Of a DNA stretch of 64,000 bases, positions 60,964-64,000 are shown piece by piece; position 1 is the stretch's first letter, and each line of letters starts with the position of its first letter. The translations under genes and the position numbers were made by a program. The notes under the pieces are model-generated. The model was given only the letters and a program-made list of their open reading frames with translations, was not told the DNA's origin and ran no database searches. This DNA is from Njordibacter sp028825405 (GTDB lineage: Bacteria > Pseudomonadota > Gammaproteobacteria > Pseudomonadales > Balneatricaceae), in NCBI RefSeq assembly GCF_047730065.1, contig NZ_CP159829.1, positions 1,674,001 through 1,738,000 on the forward strand, in the 5' to 3' direction.

Positions 60964-63932
60964 TAGCCTTTCACCCTTTCGTTTGTTGGATCAACAAAGT
61001 GGTTACTGACCACTTCTACTTCAACGGTTTTGCCTTTGACTGGATAAGCAGCGTAAATGCGATCGCCAATACGGTCTTTACCACCCCTTAGGAAACCCAG
61101 AGCAATAAAATTACCAAGCTCAGGGCTATAGGTCATTGAACTGACCCAGCCTTGCTTGTCTGCACCCGCAGTAGCGTTAGCATCGGTCACTAATATAGAA
61201 CCTGAAGCAATCGGTGTGCGAGGGTCAACAGACTTTAAGCCAACCAGTTGGGGACGATCTGGATGTACCAAACCTTCTCGGTCTTTTAAGTTTTTACCCA
61301 CAAACCATTTCTTCTTTGACGCCATACCATCCATGTGCACGTCACCTAGGGTGGCTCTACCATCAAGCTCTGCACCCGTAACGTGACCTTTTTCAATACG
61401 CAAAGCACCCAGTGTTTCAAGGCCGTAAGGCACGATATCGTGCACTTGACCTGCATCTATAATGGTTTGCCATATATCAGTTGCGTATTCAGATTCGGCA
61501 TACACTTCGAAAGCCATTTCACCCGAAAAGCTAATGCGTAAGAAAATCAGCTTGGCACCATTATGCTCAGCATGCACGACTCCCATAAATGGGAACGCCT
61601 CATTGCTAAAGTCTACTGATGGAAAAGCGGCAATTAAAGTTGCTCGAGCATCAGGACCAGCAACAGCCATGCCACCCCAACGCTCGCTCACAGAGCTCAC
61701 ACGCACTTTCAATTCTGGCCAATCAATCTCTAAGCAACGTTCAAGATAGGCCATTACGGGACCCGCTTTGGCCGTTGTGGTGGTCATAAAGAAACGATCT
61801 TCAGCAAATCGAGAGGTGGTGCCATCATCATAAACAATGCCATCCTCACGCAACATGACACCATAACGAGCTTTGCCTACTTTGAGAGTACTGAACATGT
61901 TGATGTAAACGCGATCAAGAAATTCACCAGCATCTGGGCCTACAATTTCAATTTTACCCAAAGACGTTACATCACAAATACCCACTTTCTTACGAACGTG
62001 AGCCGTTTCACGCTCATAGGCATCATCAATAGTTTCGCCCGCTTGCGGGTAATACTGTGGCCGCATGTACATGCCCGCTTGAACAAATACTGCGCCCGCT
62101 TGCTCATGCCATTCTTGCATAGGAGTTCGACGCACAGGCTTAAAGTGTTTACCAATTTCGCGGCCCGCAAAACCACCCATAGACACGGGGGCAATGGGCG
62201 CACGGAAACGGGTAGTCCCTGTTTCAGCAATGCTCAAACCACGACACTCAGCCATAATGGCGAGTGCGTTAACGTTAGAAGTACGACCTTGGTCATTGGC
62301 CATGCCCAAGGTGGTGTAGCGTTTTAGGTGCTCTACAGACACAAATCCTTCCCGGTGCGACTGAACCACATCAGCGGCCGTGACATCATGCTGAATATCC
62401 ACCATTTGCTTACCTTTGGCGGGTACACTCCATAAGGGCACAATGTTGCTTGTGCCTTCACGGTCTTGAGGGGGAGGCGTCACTGCACCTGCTTCTGTAC
62501 CAAGTTCAGCGCATGCAGCCTTGGCTGCGTCAACTGCCTGAGACACGTTCACTAACAAATTACTTTCGCCTTCTGCTGCGCCTACTGAGTAGGTGTCTGG
62601 GGCTTGATCACCCACGACAAAAGCCGCAATCTTTTTATCAAACACTGGGGGCTTGCCACCGTGAGAGGCCATTTGAACTTGTGGTGTCCAACCACCTGAA
62701 TGAGCCAGCACATCACAAGCAACGCGACGACGATTGGAGACACTTTGGCCATTCGCCGCTAAGTCTGCAATTTCAATGCTACGCACAGCTTGCCAACCTT
62801 TCGCTTCGGTGACTACAGCTTGGGTGTGCAAGATAATGCCCCGTGACTGGCAGCCATCCACCAAGGTTTGACTTGGGTACTGGCGACTGTCCACCAATGC
62901 AGAGACCTTAATGCCAGCATCAGCGTAATCAAAGGCGGTTTGATAAGCACTGTCGTTGTTGGTAAATACAGCCAACAACTTACCCGTGGCTGTACCATAA
63001 TGGTTCAACATCCTGCGCGCAGCAGAAGCCAACATGACGTTGGGTTTATCATTGTTACCAAACACTAATGGGCGCTCAATGGCTCCCGCCGCGATGATGA
63101 TTTTCTTGGCTTGTACCTTGTGGTAATTTTGGCGCACCTTACCATCCACACTTTGATGTGCCGCCAGTGTGTTGCCATCAAAGCGCCCCCAACAAACTGT
63201 GCGCGTGAGTACTTTGACATTAGAAGCTGCATGCAGCGCCGCTATCATGTCAGCCCGCCACTCTTCTAAGTTGGCATTTTCAAGGTTATTGGTTTCATTG
63301 AGCAACTGACCACCTAGGTCGTTATGTTCATCGAATAAGACGACGCGCAAACCACTTTGGGAGGCACTTAAGGCTGCAGTCAGACCGGCAGCACCACCGC
63401 CTACTACGGCCACATCACAAAAGCTGTTAATGCGGTCGTATAGATCTGGGTCGGCCACCTTAGGTGGAACGCCCATACCAGCAGCTGCACGGATAGATGG
63501 CTCGTAAAACTTGTACCAAAGGGCTGCAGGCCACATAAAGGTCTTGTAATAGAAACCCGCCGAAAATAAAGAGCCTGGTAAAATTGCACCCGCCAAACCA
63601 TTAACAGACATTAAGTCAAATTTTGGGGATGGGAAACAATTTTGGGAGAACACACCCAAACCTTGAGTCACAGGTTCCATTGTAGCGCGCGCATTGGGTT
63701 CAGCTTTTCCACCTGAACCAATAGTCACCAAAGCACCCGTTTCTTCTGGCCCACTTGAAGTCACGCCACGCGGGCGATGGTATTTAAAGCTACGCCCCAC
63801 CACTTCTACACCATTAGCTAACAGGGCAGAAGCCACAGTGTCACCAGTTCGAGCAAGCATGGGTTTACCGTCAAAGGTGAAGTTAATATGGGCATCACCT
63901 AAACGACCTGAGCCATGTCTAAATCCACTCAT
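60963..63932 (-). CDS. soxA: Sarcosine oxidase alpha subunit
   Basis: The 989-residue protein has an N-terminal ferredoxin-like fold (INFTFDGKPMLARTGDTVASALLANGV), a NAD-binding domain (VAVVGGGAAGLTAALSASQSGLRVVLFDE), central linker and a C-terminal GcvT-like folate-binding domain (about 600-980, with KVGICDVTSLGKIEIVGPDA). It oxidatively demethylates sarcosine to glycine with transfer of the methyl carbon to tetrahydrofolate. Length matches the family. It is preceded by soxD (ATGA overlap) and followed by soxG. Confidence 0.95.
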   Translation of the reverse strand: MSGFRHGSGRLGDAHINFTFDGKPMLARTGDTVASALLANGVEVVGRSFKYHRPRGVTSSGPEETGALVTIGSGGKAEPNARATMEPVTQGLGVFSQNCFPSPKFDLMSVNGLAGAILPGSLFSAGFYYKTFMWPAALWYKFYEPSIRAAAGMGVPPKVADPDLYDRINSFCDVAVVGGGAAGLTAALSASQSGLRVVLFDEHNDLGGQLLNETNNLENANLEEWRADMIAALHAASNVKVLTRTVCWGRFDGNTLAAHQSVDGKVRQNYHKVQAKKIIIAAGAIERPLVFGNNDKPNVMLASAARRMLNHYGTATGKLLAVFTNNDSAYQTAFDYADAGIKVSALVDSRQYPSQTLVDGCQSRGIILHTQAVVTEAKGWQAVRSIEIADLAANGQSVSNRRRVACDVLAHSGGWTPQVQMASHGGKPPVFDKKIAAFVVGDQAPDTYSVGAAEGESNLLVNVSQAVDAAKAACAELGTEAGAVTPPPQDREGTSNIVPLWSVPAKGKQMVDIQHDVTAADVVQSHREGFVSVEHLKRYTTLGMANDQGRTSNVNALAIMAECRGLSIAETGTTRFRAPIAPVSMGGFAGREIGKHFKPVRRTPMQEWHEQAGAVFVQAGMYMRPQYYPQAGETIDDAYERETAHVRKKVGICDVTSLGKIEIVGPDAGEFLDRVYINMFSTLKVGKARYGVMLREDGIVYDDGTTSRFAEDRFFMTTTTAKAGPVMAYLERCLEIDWPELKVRVSSVSERWGGMAVAGPDARATLIAAFPSVDFSNEAFPFMGVVHAEHNGAKLIFLRISFSGEMAFEVYAESEYATDIWQTIIDAGQVHDIVPYGLETLGALRIEKGHVTGAELDGRATLGDVHMDGMASKKKWFVGKNLKDREGLVHPDRPQLVGLKSVDPRTPIASGSILVTDANATAGADKQGWVSSMTYSPELGNFIALGFLRGGKDRIGDRIYAAYPVKGKTVEVEVVSNHFVDPTNERVKG

Positions 63933-64000
63933 GATGCAGCCTCCGGATTTTCATGGGGCAAACCCACCCAAGAAATGTCATGGGTTAAGGTGTTACGTTG
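63929..64000 (-). CDS. soxD: Sarcosine oxidase delta subunit, C-terminal end (partial)
   Basis: The last 23 codons (ending RNTLTHDISWVGLPHENPEAAS) run to a TGA that overlaps the soxA start (ATGA). The position between soxB and soxA expected in soxBDAG operons supports the call. The rest of the gene lies outside the window. Confidence 0.75.
   Translation of the reverse strand, partial: QRNTLTHDISWVGLPHENPEAAS

Overview
The window looks like a chromosome segment of a marine-type gammaproteobacterium. The right half (about 34.2-64 kb) is ordinary core DNA: molybdopterin genes, a branched-chain-amino-acid/amide-type ABC transporter, an ammonium transporter behind a sigma-54-like promoter, a FadH-like reductase, a SulP transporter and sarcosine oxidase. 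Species cannot be named from what I see. The left half (1 to about 34.2 kb) is more AT-rich, carries accessory genes, and reads as two genomic islands in tandem.

The islands sit at the SRP RNA (4.5S, ffs) gene. A full SRP RNA is encoded on the minus strand at 34082-34194. A second copy lacking its 5' end lies at 23184-23280; the 97-bp shared segment is the attachment repeat. Each copy is followed by the same minus-strand tyrosine integrase, a translationally coupled 120-residue protein, an iterated-repeat block, a small minus-strand reading frame and a plus-strand zinc-ribbon gene (copies at about 19.8-23.3 kb and 30.7-34.2 kb). Most of this module is nearly identical in the two islands. The repeat block and the C-terminal part of the 120-residue protein are not: the repeat unit is TGCAAAACG in the left island and TGATAAACG in the right one, and the protein domain has drifted to under half identity. 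This looks like a matched protein/DNA specificity pair that has switched.

Left island (window start to 23.28 kb; its left end is outside the window): a secreted MORN/protease-like protein, an EEP-fold hydrolase, a Sel1-repeat protein, an HNH protein, two unknown proteins, then a five-gene Zorya-like operon (9.2-15.3 kb). That operon has a small unknown protein, a ZorA-like motor with a long coiled-coil tail, ZorB, an EH_Signature (ZorC-like) protein, and a membrane protein with a possible nuclease core in place of the usual ZorD helicase or ZorE nuclease. A ferric-iron-type ABC transporter (15.6-19.8 kb) follows on the other strand, joined to a truncated copy of the right island's GrpE-like gene.

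Right island (23.28-34.18 kb): five small metabolic or unknown genes (DUF2182, DUF1326, NTF2-like, two ferredoxin-like-barrel proteins), then a tight four-gene operon encoding a membrane-anchored GrpE-like protein, a lid-less Hsp70, a TerB-domain protein and an M48-like metallopeptidase. The two islands thus share an integration/control module and carry different cargo behind the same leader.

Core region: moaB-moeA; Tat-exported binding protein plus two permeases and two ATPases; Ppx/GppA; Amt; histidine phosphatase; FemAB-like acyltransferase; FadH-like reductase; flavin reductase-MarR fusion; persulfide-dioxygenase-like hydrolase with SulP; PhhB; ABC exporter; MFS; AvtA; small enzymes; class V aminotransferase; soxD(partial)-A-G.
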